A stretch of 64,000 bases of DNA. Origin: Arthrobacter sp. StoSoilB20. Lineage in GTDB: Bacteria; Actinomycetota; Actinomycetes; Actinomycetales; Micrococcaceae. The notes beneath the pieces are model-generated. The model worked only from the letters and a program-made list of their open reading frames with translations. It ran no database searches and was not told the DNA's origin. Numbering within the stretch: the first letter of the stretch is position 1; every line of letters begins with the position of its first letter. Below, piece after piece: positions 18,500 to 26,585 of this stretch. Position numbers and translations under genes: made by a program. Location of the stretch: NCBI RefSeq assembly GCF_019977295.1, contig NZ_AP024651.1, positions 1,488,001 to 1,552,000 of the forward strand, given 5' to 3'.

Positions 18500-19186
18500 T
18501 CAGGCTTCTGAACGCAGTCCAGGTTCCTTCTGCAGACCCGTAAGGCCGTTCCAAGCCAGGTTCACCAAGTGCGCGGCAACAGCCCGTTTGTCCGGCGTGC
18601 GGCTGTCGAGCCACCACTGTCCGGTCATCGCCACCATTCCCACCAGCATCTGCGCATACATGGCACCGTCCGCGGCGCTGAATCCCCGGCGGGCGAATTC
18701 GTCGGACAGCAGGTGCTCCACCCGTGCCGTGACGTGCGAGAGAAGTGTGGAGAAGGCGCCTTCGGGCTGTGAGGGCGGGGCATCGCGCATCAGGATCCGG
18801 AAACCGTCGGTGCGGTCTTCGATGTAGCCGAGGAGGGCCAACGCTGCCCGTTCCACCAGGACCCGGGGCTTGGCTTCGGTGCTGAGGGCCTCGGTGATGG
18901 AGTCCAGCAGAATCCGGAATTCGGTCTCCACAACCTGCCTGTACAGGCCTTCCTTGGAGCCGAAGTGCTCGTAGATGACGGGTTTTGACACTCCTGCGCT
19001 GGCAGCGATTTCCTCAATGGTGGTGCCATCGAGGCCGCGGGCCGCGAAGAGTGCCCGGCCAATGCCGATCAGTTGGGATTTGCGCTGTTGCCCGGTCATC
19101 CTGGTGCGTACTGCGGGGCCGCTGGAAACCTGTTCCAAGGGCTCGGCGGTTTCCTCGGGCCGGGGGAGTTCAGTGCGCTTGCTCAC
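18500..19186 (-). CDS. TetR-family transcriptional regulator
   Basis: DNA-binding repressor-type protein of 228 residues. The helix-turn-helix lies at about residues 40-85: IGIGRALFAARGLDGTTIEE, then IAASAGVSKPVIYEHFGSKE, matching the TetR_N family closely. The C-terminal ligand domain (about 95-215) is alpha-helical and not assignable to a ligand. The N-terminus carries a charged extension of about 30 residues if the GTG at 19186 is the start. No obvious target operon is adjacent: tRNA-Gln and glmU lie upstream on the other strand and the VOC gene downstream. Its regulon is unknown. Confidence 0.9.
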   Translation of the reverse strand: MSKRTELPRPEETAEPLEQVSSGPAVRTRMTGQQRKSQLIGIGRALFAARGLDGTTIEEIAASAGVSKPVIYEHFGSKEGLYRQVVETEFRILLDSITEALSTEAKPRVLVERAALALLGYIEDRTDGFRILMRDAPPSQPEGAFSTLLSHVTARVEHLLSDEFARRGFSAADGAMYAQMLVGMVAMTGQWWLDSRTPDKRAVAAHLVNLAWNGLTGLQKEPGLRSEA

Positions 19187-19398
19187 GTGACCATCATGCC
19201 TTAAGGGCAGGGTGCGGGCCCGGTGCGGCAGGGTGGAAAGGGGTCCAGGACACGTCCTGTGGTGCGCCGCGGAAGGGGGATCGGGCGGTCAAGTCGCGAA
19301 GCACGCAATGGTCATGGCAAACTAGTTTCTTGTGTGTGCATCCCGGTAGCCCGGGAAACTGTCAGGCCCTGCTGCCTGAGGGTGTGAATCATGCACGG

Positions 19399-19470
19399 TC
19401 CGCTCTGGTGTAATGGCAGCACCCCGGCCTTTGGAGCCGTGGAGTATAGGTTCGAATCCTATGGGCGGAA
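19399..19470 (+). tRNA. tRNA-Gln (anticodon TTG)
   Basis: Cloverleaf of 72 nt. Acceptor arms are TCCGCTC (19399-19405) and GGGCGGA (19463-19469). The D arm is GTGTAATGGCAGCAC, and the anticodon stem-loop is CCGGC-CTTTGGA-GCCGT, giving anticodon TTG. The T arm is ATAGG-TTCGAAT-CCTAT and the discriminator base is A. The first anticodon-stem pair (27-43) appears mismatched. CCA is not encoded. It lies just upstream of glmU, as in related actinobacteria. Confidence 0.92.
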
Positions 19471-19590
19471 CGGTCGGAAAATGCGCTCCTCTCTGTACCT
19501 GGAACGGCTCAAACGGTGCCCGGGTCCGATGGGATGGCAGCATTCCGAAGCCGGGTTACCCGGGACATACCGAGCAAGGAGAGCCAGTAC

Positions 19591-21090
19591 GTGAGCCCCG
19601 AATCCAACGGTCCCGCAGCGGTCATAGTTTTGGCCGCAGGCGCTGGAACGCGCATGAAGTCCCGGACCCCCAAGATTCTCCACGAAATTGGCGGACGCTC
19701 CATGGTGGGCCACGCCCTTCTGGCAGCCCGCTCCATCTCTCCGCTGAAGCTCGCCCTCGTTGTCCGCCATGAACGCGACCGCGTGGCTGGGCACGTCACA
19801 GCGCTGGATCCCGAAGCCCTCATTGTTGACCAGGACGATGTTCCCGGCACAGGCCGTGCAGTGGAGGTGGCCCTCAAGGCCCTGGACGCCGAGGCCGAAC
19901 TGGTTGGCACCGTTGTTGTCACCTATGGCGATGTTCCGCTGTTGACCGGCGAATTGCTGGGCGAACTCGTCAGCACCCATGAGGCTGAGCACAACGCAGT
20001 CACCGTCCTGACCGCCGTATTGGACGACGCCACCGGCTACGGCCGGATCCTCCGCGCCGAGGACGGCACGGTCACCGGCATTCGTGAGCACAAAGACGCC
20101 AGCGAGGCTGAGCGCAGCATCCGCGAGGTCAACTCCGGTATCTATGCTTTCGACGCCGCAGTGTTGCGCACCGCCCTTGCGAAGGTCACGACGGACAATG
20201 CGCAGGGCGAGATGTACCTGACGGATGTCCTGGGACTGGCGCGCGACGCCGGTGGCCGGGTTGCCGCCGTCGTGACTGAAGACCGCTGGCAGGTTGAGGG
20301 CGCCAACGACCGTATCCAGCTTTCCGCGCTTGGTGCCGAGCACAACCGCCGCATCATCGAGTCCTGGATGCGCGCAGGCGTTACCGTCGTGGACCCGAAC
20401 ACCACATGGATCGACTCGACCGTGAACCTCGACGAAGACGTCCGGCTGCTGCCGAACACCCAACTTCACGGCTCCACCACGGTGGCGCGCGACGCCGTCG
20501 TGGGTCCCGACACCACCTTGACCGACGTCCACGTCGGTGAGGGCGCCAAGGTGACCCGCACCCATGGTTCGGGTTCCACGATTGGTGCCAAGGCGAGTGT
20601 CGGACCGTTCACGTACCTCCGTCCGGGCACGGTCCTGGGCGAGACGGGCAAGATCGGCGCTTTCTACGAAACGAAGAACGTGACCATCGGCCGCGGTTCG
20701 AAGCTGTCCCACCTGGGCTACGCCGGCGACGCGGAAATCGGTGAGGACACCAACATCGGCTGCGGCAACATCACGGCCAACTACGACGGCGAGAAGAAGC
20801 ACCGCACGGTGATCGGCTCGGGCGTCCGCACCGGTTCAAACACGGTATTCGTGGCTCCCGTGACTGTTGGCGACGGCGCCTACAGTGGCGCCGGCGCCGT
20901 CATCCGCAAGGATGTTCCCGCAGGAGCCTTGGCCCTGAGCCTGGCCGCGCAGCGCAATGCTGAAGGTTGGGTCACTGCCAACCGCCCGGGCACCGCCTCC
21001 GCCAAGCTGGCCGAAGCCGCGCAGGAACCGGCAAACGCCTCCACATCTTCACAATCCCCGGCAACCATAGAAGAAGGCAAACAGGCATGA
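19591..21090 (+). CDS. glmU: Bifunctional N-acetylglucosamine-1-P uridyltransferase / glucosamine-1-P acetyltransferase
   Basis: Makes UDP-GlcNAc for peptidoglycan in two steps: acetylation of GlcN-1-P, then uridylation. It has 499 residues. The N-terminal pyrophosphorylase has LAAGAGTRMKS near residue 14, and the C-terminal left-handed beta-helix (about 255-450) has hexapeptide repeats and the acetyltransferase segment GCGNITANYDGEKKHRT. The GTG at 19591 is chosen because AAGGAGAG lies 5-12 bp upstream. An open frame extends further upstream into the tRNA spacer but lacks family similarity. The stop overlaps the prs start by 4 bp (ATGA). Confidence 0.96.
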   Translation: MSPESNGPAAVIVLAAGAGTRMKSRTPKILHEIGGRSMVGHALLAARSISPLKLALVVRHERDRVAGHVTALDPEALIVDQDDVPGTGRAVEVALKALDAEAELVGTVVVTYGDVPLLTGELLGELVSTHEAEHNAVTVLTAVLDDATGYGRILRAEDGTVTGIREHKDASEAERSIREVNSGIYAFDAAVLRTALAKVTTDNAQGEMYLTDVLGLARDAGGRVAAVVTEDRWQVEGANDRIQLSALGAEHNRRIIESWMRAGVTVVDPNTTWIDSTVNLDEDVRLLPNTQLHGSTTVARDAVVGPDTTLTDVHVGEGAKVTRTHGSGSTIGAKASVGPFTYLRPGTVLGETGKIGAFYETKNVTIGRGSKLSHLGYAGDAEIGEDTNIGCGNITANYDGEKKHRTVIGSGVRTGSNTVFVAPVTVGDGAYSGAGAVIRKDVPAGALALSLAAQRNAEGWVTANRPGTASAKLAEAAQEPANASTSSQSPATIEEGKQA

Positions 21091-22067
21091 GCGAAATTAC
21101 CGCACACGGAGAGAAGAAGTTGATTCTCGCCGCCGGAAGGGCGCATCCGGAGCTGGCGCAGGAAATCGCGAAGGAGCTGGAGACCGAACTCCTGCCCATC
21201 GACGCCTACGACTTCGCCAATGGGGAAATCTACGTCCGTTCGGCCGAGAGCGTGCGAGGCACCGATGCCTTCGTCATCCAGGCCCACCCGGCGCCGCTGA
21301 ACAACTGGCTCATGGAGCAGTTGATCATGATCGACTCACTGAAGCGGGCCTCTGCCAAGAGGATCACGGTTGTTTCGCCGTTCTACCCGTACTCCCGCCA
21401 GGACAAGAAGGGCCGTGGCCGCGAGCCCATCTCCGCCCGCCTGGTGGCCGACCTCTACAAGACCGCCGGTGCGGACCGCATCATGTCCGTGGACCTGCAC
21501 ACCTCGCAGATCCAGGGCTTCTTCGATGGTCCCGTTGACCACTTGATGGCCATCCCGCTGCTGGCTGACTACATCCGCACCAAGGTTGAAGCCGACAACA
21601 TCACCGTTGTTTCCCCGGACACCGGCCGCGTCCGCGTTGCCGAGCAGTGGGCCGAGCGACTGGGCGGCGCCCCGCTGGCGTTCGTGCACAAGAGCCGTGA
21701 CCTCACCGTCCCCAACCAGGCTGTCTCCAAGACTGTTGTTGGCCAGGTGGAAGGCCGCACCTGCGTCCTGATCGACGACATGATCGACACCGGTGGAACC
21801 ATCTCCGGCGCCGTTCAGGTCCTGAAGAACGCCGGTGCCAAGGACGTCATCATTGCCTGCACGCACGCGGTCTTCTCCGACCCCGCCGCGCAGCGCCTGG
21901 CCGACTCCGGTGCCCGCGAAGTCGTGGTTACCAACACGCTGCCCATTCCGGCCGAGAAGCGGTTCCCGTCCCTGACGGTGTTGTCGATCGCGCCGCTGAT
22001 TGCCCGCGCCATCCGTGAAGTGTTCGACGACGGTTCGGTCACCAGCCTGTTCGACGGCAAGGCATAA
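21087..22067 (+). CDS. prs: Ribose-phosphate pyrophosphokinase
   Basis: Makes PRPP from ribose-5-phosphate and ATP for nucleotide, His and Trp synthesis. It has 326 residues starting MSEITAHGEKKLIL. Visible motifs are VVSPFYPYSRQDKKGRGREP, the flexible SVDLHTSQIQGFFDGPVDHL region, the VVSPDTGRV loop and the PRPP-binding VLIDDMIDTGGTISGA near residue 227. It is coupled to glmU by an ATGA overlap, a standard actinobacterial pairing, and is followed by a strong terminator. Confidence 0.97.
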   Translation: MSEITAHGEKKLILAAGRAHPELAQEIAKELETELLPIDAYDFANGEIYVRSAESVRGTDAFVIQAHPAPLNNWLMEQLIMIDSLKRASAKRITVVSPFYPYSRQDKKGRGREPISARLVADLYKTAGADRIMSVDLHTSQIQGFFDGPVDHLMAIPLLADYIRTKVEADNITVVSPDTGRVRVAEQWAERLGGAPLAFVHKSRDLTVPNQAVSKTVVGQVEGRTCVLIDDMIDTGGTISGAVQVLKNAGAKDVIIACTHAVFSDPAAQRLADSGAREVVVTNTLPIPAEKRFPSLTVLSIAPLIARAIREVFDDGSVTSLFDGKA

Positions 22068-22079
22068 GAAAGTCTGTTC

Positions 22080-22126
22080 CAAAACGGGCCATCAGCAGCT
22101 TGCGAGCTTGCGGGTGGCCCGTTTTG
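22080..22126 (+). terminator. Terminator after prs
   Basis: Arms AAAACGGGCCA (22081-22091) and TGGCCCGTTTT (22115-22125) form an 11-bp stem, with a GCAGCTTGCGAGCTTGCGG-type inner region. The stem ends in a T-run 13 bp after the prs stop. Confidence 0.88.
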
Positions 22127-22139
22127 CTGCCCGTTTTCA

Positions 22140-22383
22140 TGTTGCACGCGTTCCGCTGCTAAACTCTTGGGGATACCTTGGCGAGGGAGAGCACATCCGG
22201 TCCACATTGCGTGGGCTTGGGTTGCGGGTCTCCGTTATCGACTGGGTCTGCATCTCCTTCAACACAGGCGGAACGGCTGCTCAGCGGTCGATCCCAGCCG
22301 GGCGTAGAAGGTCTCCAGACCTCCGCCCTTGCTGATAGACCAGCCCGGATTTTCCCGGGCGCCACAGTAATCAAGGAGTAAAC
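22140..22383 (+). other. Untranslated leader of rplY with small hairpins
   Basis: The 316 bp between prs and rplY hold the prs terminator and then about 240 bp with no credible gene. Short hairpins are visible at 22310-22321 (GGTCT-CC-AGACC) and 22346-22363 (GCCCGG / CCGGGC), and the Shine-Dalgarno CAAGGAG lies just before the ATG. This could be a regulated ribosomal-protein leader, but I recognise no known RNA class. Confidence 0.3.
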
Positions 22384-22953
22384 ATGTCTGAGCAGAAGCT
22401 CACCGCAGAACTGCGCACCGAATTCGGCAAGGGTTTCGCCCGCCGTGCACGCATGGCCGGCCAGATCCCGGCTGTCATCTACGGCCACGGCGCAGAGCCG
22501 ATCCACATCAACCTGCCGGGCCGCGCCACCACGCTGGCAGTGCGCGTTTCCAACGCCCTCCTGGCGATCGACGTCGACGGCGAGCAGCACCTGACGCTCG
22601 TCAAGGACATCCAGCGCGATCCCGTAAAGCAGATCATCGAGCACGTTGACCTCCAGACCGTCAAGGCCGGCGAGAAGGTTACCGTCGACATCGCGATCCA
22701 CGTTTCCGGTGAAGTTGCTCCGGGTGCTGTTGCCAGCCTCGAAGCCACCACGGTTTCCCTCGAAGCCGAGGCAACCCACGTCCCCACCGCCGTCGAGGTC
22801 AGCATCGAAGGCCTCAAGGCCGGCGAGAGCATCCACGCGTCCGACCTCGTGCTGCCGAAGGGCTCCACCCTCCTCACCGAAGGTGACACCCTGGTGGTCC
22901 GCATCGCTGAGACCGCTTCCGAGGCTGAAGAAGAAGCACCGGCCGCTGAGTAG
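22384..22953 (+). CDS. rplY: 50S ribosomal protein L25/general stress protein Ctc
   Basis: Binds 5S rRNA. It has 189 residues, with the N-terminal L25 domain (LTAELRTEFGKGFARRARMAG and PAVIYGHGAEPIHI) and the C-terminal TL5/Ctc beta domain from about residue 95, ending in an acidic tail (EAEEEAPAAE). This two-domain form is the long Ctc type usual in actinobacteria. It lies upstream of pth, a conserved pair, but a terminator separates them here. Confidence 0.95.
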   Translation: MSEQKLTAELRTEFGKGFARRARMAGQIPAVIYGHGAEPIHINLPGRATTLAVRVSNALLAIDVDGEQHLTLVKDIQRDPVKQIIEHVDLQTVKAGEKVTVDIAIHVSGEVAPGAVASLEATTVSLEAEATHVPTAVEVSIEGLKAGESIHASDLVLPKGSTLLTEGDTLVVRIAETASEAEEEAPAAE

Positions 22954-22983
22954 TCTTTTGACTGTTTGAGGCGCAAGCCGTTG

Positions 22984-23020
22984 AGTGGCCGGGAACCTTC
23001 GGGTCCCGGCCACTTTCCTT
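22984..23020 (+). terminator. Terminator after rplY
   Basis: Stem AGTGGCCGGGAACC / GGTCCCGGCCACT around a TTCG tetraloop, followed by TTCCTTT. It sits 31 bp after the rplY stop. Confidence 0.88.
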
Positions 23021-23094
23021 TGTCCCCGCTGCTCCAATCCGTCGGTTGGGCACGTCCGCCGCTGAAACAACCAAACCTTTCCTAGGATGAGACC

Positions 23095-23679
23095 ATGAGT
23101 GAGACCTGGCTGATTGTCGGCCTCGGCAACCCCGGCAGCGAGTACAGCAACAACCGCCACAACGTGGGGCAGATGGTGCTGGACGAACTGGCTTCCCGCA
23201 TGGGCGGGAAGTTCAAGGTCCACAAGGCCCGTGCCCAGGTAGTGGAGGGCCGGCTGGGCATCGGCGGCCCGCGGGTAGTGCTGGCCAAGCCCATGACCTA
23301 CATGAACACCTCCGGGGGACCTGTTGCCGGACTGTGCAATTTTTTCGACATCGCACCCGACCACGTTATTGCGGTCCACGACGAAATCGACATCCCTTTT
23401 AACACAGTCAAGCTAAAACTGGGCGGTGGCGAGGGCGGGCACAACGGGCTCCGTGACATCTCCAAAGCACTCGCCACCAAGGACTATTTGCGCGTCCGGG
23501 TGGGAGTTGGCCGGCCTCCGGGCCGCATGGAGACTGCCGACTACGTCCTCAGGGATTTTGCCACCGCTGAGAAGAAGGAACTGCCGTTCCTGTTGGATGA
23601 AGCCGCTGACGCCGTGCAATTGCTCATGGACCAAGGCTTGTTGTCAGCCCAGCAGAAGCACCACCCCGCAAAAACTTGA
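23095..23679 (+). CDS. pth: Peptidyl-tRNA hydrolase
   Basis: Releases tRNA from peptidyl-tRNA dropped by stalled ribosomes. It has 194 residues, with WLIVGLGNPGSEYSNNRHNVG containing the catalytic His22, KPMTYMNTSGGPV, and the HDEIDIPFNTVKLKLGGGEGGHNGL block with the conserved Asp. Length and motifs match bacterial Pth. The ATG at 23095 is preceded by AGGATGAGACC. It is followed by the STAND/LuxR gene cluster after about 140 bp. Confidence 0.96.
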   Translation: MSETWLIVGLGNPGSEYSNNRHNVGQMVLDELASRMGGKFKVHKARAQVVEGRLGIGGPRVVLAKPMTYMNTSGGPVAGLCNFFDIAPDHVIAVHDEIDIPFNTVKLKLGGGEGGHNGLRDISKALATKDYLRVRVGVGRPPGRMETADYVLRDFATAEKKELPFLLDEAADAVQLLMDQGLLSAQQKHHPAKT

Positions 23680-23820
23680 GCAAATCTTGAGGAAAGCCTG
23701 AGGAAAGCCTGACGGTCCCAGCGACCCCAAGGCCTACAAAGTGTCGGCGCCCGACGGTAGTGTGCATGGTACGCAGGTAAGCGGTGGGGGACTGTCGCAG
23801 ATGTGTAGCGAAGGATGCGA

Positions 23821-26553
23821 ATGTCGGCGGAGTTGCTAAACAAGGGCGGGGGAGGCGCAGCAAGGGCTGCGGCTCCCGATCTTGTGGGTGGGCCGACGGA
23901 CAGGCAAACGTGGTCATTGCTGGCCCGCAGCCACGATCTGTCGAAGGCAGGCAAGTTCCTCGAGTCTCCCGAGTCCTACGGGGTGATCCTCACTGGCCAA
24001 CGGGGAATTGGTAAATCCGGCCTCGCCAGGGCCGTGGTCTCATCGCTGGGCCCCAAGGTCCACAGCCTCCAGTTGCGTAACACCGTTGCCAACGGACAAA
24101 CCCCCTACGGCTGCCTGGGTTTCCTGCTGGCCCGGCTGCCGTCGGAAGCCGTGAGTTCGCCTACCGGAATCCTGCATGCAGTAACCAGCCTGATCAGGAA
24201 GGAAGCGGCGGGCCGGGACACCGTGCTCATTGTGGACAACGCCGGCGGCATGGACCCCATGAGCACGGGGGTGCTGTTGAACCTCATGGCCAGCGGTACG
24301 GCCAAAGTAGTTGCCACCGTTCAACGTGCCAGCGACCTCCCCGCCGACTTCCATCGCCTGGTCCTCGAAGGGGAGTTGGGTGAGGTCCACCTGAACACCC
24401 TGAGCGAAGAACAGACCAAGCAGGTGCTGGGTTCGGTCCTTGGACACTATGTTTCATCAACGCTGGTCGGCTCGCTGCACTCGGCAGTGGGCGGAAACCC
24501 AATGCTCCTCCACGCTCTCCTGGAAGAGCAGCGGCACACAGGCAACCTGGTGCTCAACGATTCCGTCTGGACGCTCCGGGACCGGATCAAACTTGAAGGC
24601 GCCACGGTGGTGGAGGACTTTGTCCGTTCCAAACTGGCGCGCGAAACGCAGGCCAGCAGGACCGTCGTCGAAATCCTGGCCTGTGCGCAGCGCGCGACCT
24701 TGGTGGACCTGGCAGCCATCTTCGGCACCGAGGTTCTGGTGGAGATGGAAGATTCCGGGCTGCTCACGGTCGAACGCGGCGAAGACCACTGGGTGTCCCT
24801 GCGAGATCCCTACGTGGGCGAGGTAGTCCAGGGCTGGCTCAGTACCCGCCGCAGGCGTGAACTGCGGCTGATGCTTCATGGTCCCAAGGAACCTGAACTG
24901 CGGGGTTTGGCTGCACAGGATCTTCTGAGCTATGCGGCGTGGATGCATTCCTGCGAGGACGAGCCCACACCGTCGCCGGCGCTTGCACTTGCGGCCGGAC
25001 GCGCGGCTTTGGATGACTTCGACCCCAACTTTGCCATCCAATGCACGTTGTCCCTGGATCCCAAAGACGAGGAGTGGGTGCCCGGCCAGCGCCTGAAGGC
25101 CGCGGCGTACCTCATGCTGGACCTTCCATTGCACGCAGCCCAGGCCCTGGACGAGGTATCCGAGTCGCACTTCGCCGCGCTGGACCCGCTGGAGTTTGCC
25201 GAAATAAGTGCCGCGAAATGCCAGGCAATGACCTGGATTGATGGTCGGGCGGGCATGGTCCCAGGGGTCATTTCCGACGCTCTGGACACTCTTGCAGCGA
25301 TGGCGGGCAATTACCCGGCTGATGTGGTGGCCAAGGCATTCAACCGCCTCCACCTGTGCAACTACGAGTACAACACCTACATGGGCGAGTACGCCTCGAT
25401 CATCGACGCCTTGGAAGAGGAACTGGCCAAAGACCCCGGGCAAGACCGGGAGCACTGGTTGAGGTCGGCGTTTTTCCTGGTGGAAGCCCGTTGCATCCTT
25501 GGCCGGGAGCTTGAGGCGCAGGAACTTGCGCGGACACTGTCGCGGCATCTGGGGGACACGGACAGGCCTGCCCAGTTGGAAGAGGCCTTCGCGAAGCATG
25601 CTTTCCTGGTGCTCTTGCTGTCAGGACAGTGGCGGCAATGCATTGAACTCATGCGGCGCACACCCTCCCGGTCCTCACGGCTTCAGTACAGGGGCGCTTT
25701 GACCGAACTGGGCATCGGCCTCGCCTACGCCTACGCCGGCAAACCTGCCTGCGCCATTGAGCCTTTGCGGTCAGCAGTTGCCCAACTGGAACTCCGACCG
25801 GCCATGAACATGAACAAGGTGGCCTACGCTGCGACGGCTTTTGCCTACGCCCAGCTGGGCAATTCCGTGGAGGCAGGCCGATACCTGGACCTGTACAGGA
25901 CATGCCGGGGAACCGGGACGTATTTCTCCGAATCCGTGTCGGAGTTCTGTGCTGAGATGGCCGGACGTTGGATGGGGGACCCTGACGTGAAACAGCGGCT
26001 CCTGGCCCGGGTCCGCAACGATGTTGGGAAGCAGCGGTTGACCACTGCCGGCATCTGCCTCTTCGGCGCCACCGTGGAGGGCACTGACGAGGAATACCGG
26101 CTGCTTGAAGACATTGCCGGGCGCCGACAAGGCCCGCTTGCCCAGATCTCCGGGAACCTCGCCCGTGGTGCATTGAGCAAAAACTCCCGTTCCATGCTGG
26201 AAGCCGCTGATGCCGCAGCATCCCTGGACCTGCTGGTGGTTGAGGCCAGGTGCGTGGCCATGGCCTTGGACTATGCCCGCGACGCCGGCGAGACAACTGC
26301 TGCCCGCACAGCTCAGTTGAGGCTCGAACGGCTGGAGCATTCCGTGTCCGCGCTGCCGATCCAACCCCGCAGCGACGCGCCGGTCTTGACGGAGCGGGAA
26401 CGCCAAATTGCTAAACTCGCCGGGAAGGGTGTCAGCAATCGTGAAATCGCGATGGATATCGGGGTGTCTGTGCGAACTGTCGAAGGCCATTTGTACCAGG
26501 TGTTCACAAAACTGGGCGTTTCGTCTCGAGGCGAGCTCAATGGGCTGCTGTGA
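23821..26553 (+). CDS. Large STAND-type ATPase with C-terminal LuxR helix-turn-helix (LuxR-1)
   Basis: Regulator of 910 residues in the LAL/MalT-like class. An N-terminal P-loop ATPase has Walker A GQRGIGKS at about residues 59-66. The Walker B-like VLIVDNAGGMD is unusual, with Asn where Asp normally follows the first acid. The STAND-type VGGNPMLLHALLEEQ is present. A long helical, TPR-like middle (about 350-830) follows. The C-terminal LuxR helix-turn-helix (about 848-908) reads LTERERQIAKLAGKGVSNRE, then VSVRTVEGHLYQVFTKLGV. The ATG at 23821 is preferred (AAGGA 5 bp upstream) over the ATG at 23815. It is followed after 32 bp by a paralogue. The inducer and targets are unknown. Confidence 0.88.
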   Translation: MSAELLNKGGGGAARAAAPDLVGGPTDRQTWSLLARSHDLSKAGKFLESPESYGVILTGQRGIGKSGLARAVVSSLGPKVHSLQLRNTVANGQTPYGCLGFLLARLPSEAVSSPTGILHAVTSLIRKEAAGRDTVLIVDNAGGMDPMSTGVLLNLMASGTAKVVATVQRASDLPADFHRLVLEGELGEVHLNTLSEEQTKQVLGSVLGHYVSSTLVGSLHSAVGGNPMLLHALLEEQRHTGNLVLNDSVWTLRDRIKLEGATVVEDFVRSKLARETQASRTVVEILACAQRATLVDLAAIFGTEVLVEMEDSGLLTVERGEDHWVSLRDPYVGEVVQGWLSTRRRRELRLMLHGPKEPELRGLAAQDLLSYAAWMHSCEDEPTPSPALALAAGRAALDDFDPNFAIQCTLSLDPKDEEWVPGQRLKAAAYLMLDLPLHAAQALDEVSESHFAALDPLEFAEISAAKCQAMTWIDGRAGMVPGVISDALDTLAAMAGNYPADVVAKAFNRLHLCNYEYNTYMGEYASIIDALEEELAKDPGQDREHWLRSAFFLVEARCILGRELEAQELARTLSRHLGDTDRPAQLEEAFAKHAFLVLLLSGQWRQCIELMRRTPSRSSRLQYRGALTELGIGLAYAYAGKPACAIEPLRSAVAQLELRPAMNMNKVAYAATAFAYAQLGNSVEAGRYLDLYRTCRGTGTYFSESVSEFCAEMAGRWMGDPDVKQRLLARVRNDVGKQRLTTAGICLFGATVEGTDEEYRLLEDIAGRRQGPLAQISGNLARGALSKNSRSMLEAADAAASLDLLVVEARCVAMALDYARDAGETTAARTAQLRLERLEHSVSALPIQPRSDAPVLTERERQIAKLAGKGVSNREIAMDIGVSVRTVEGHLYQVFTKLGVSSRGELNGLL

Positions 26554-26585
26554 AGCAGGCAAAGCCGTAGAAGTGCGGAGTGCCC

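Noticed and set aside
19459..20802. Minus-strand frame of 447 codons opposite glmU
   Set aside because: Shadow of glmU with no recognisable domain.
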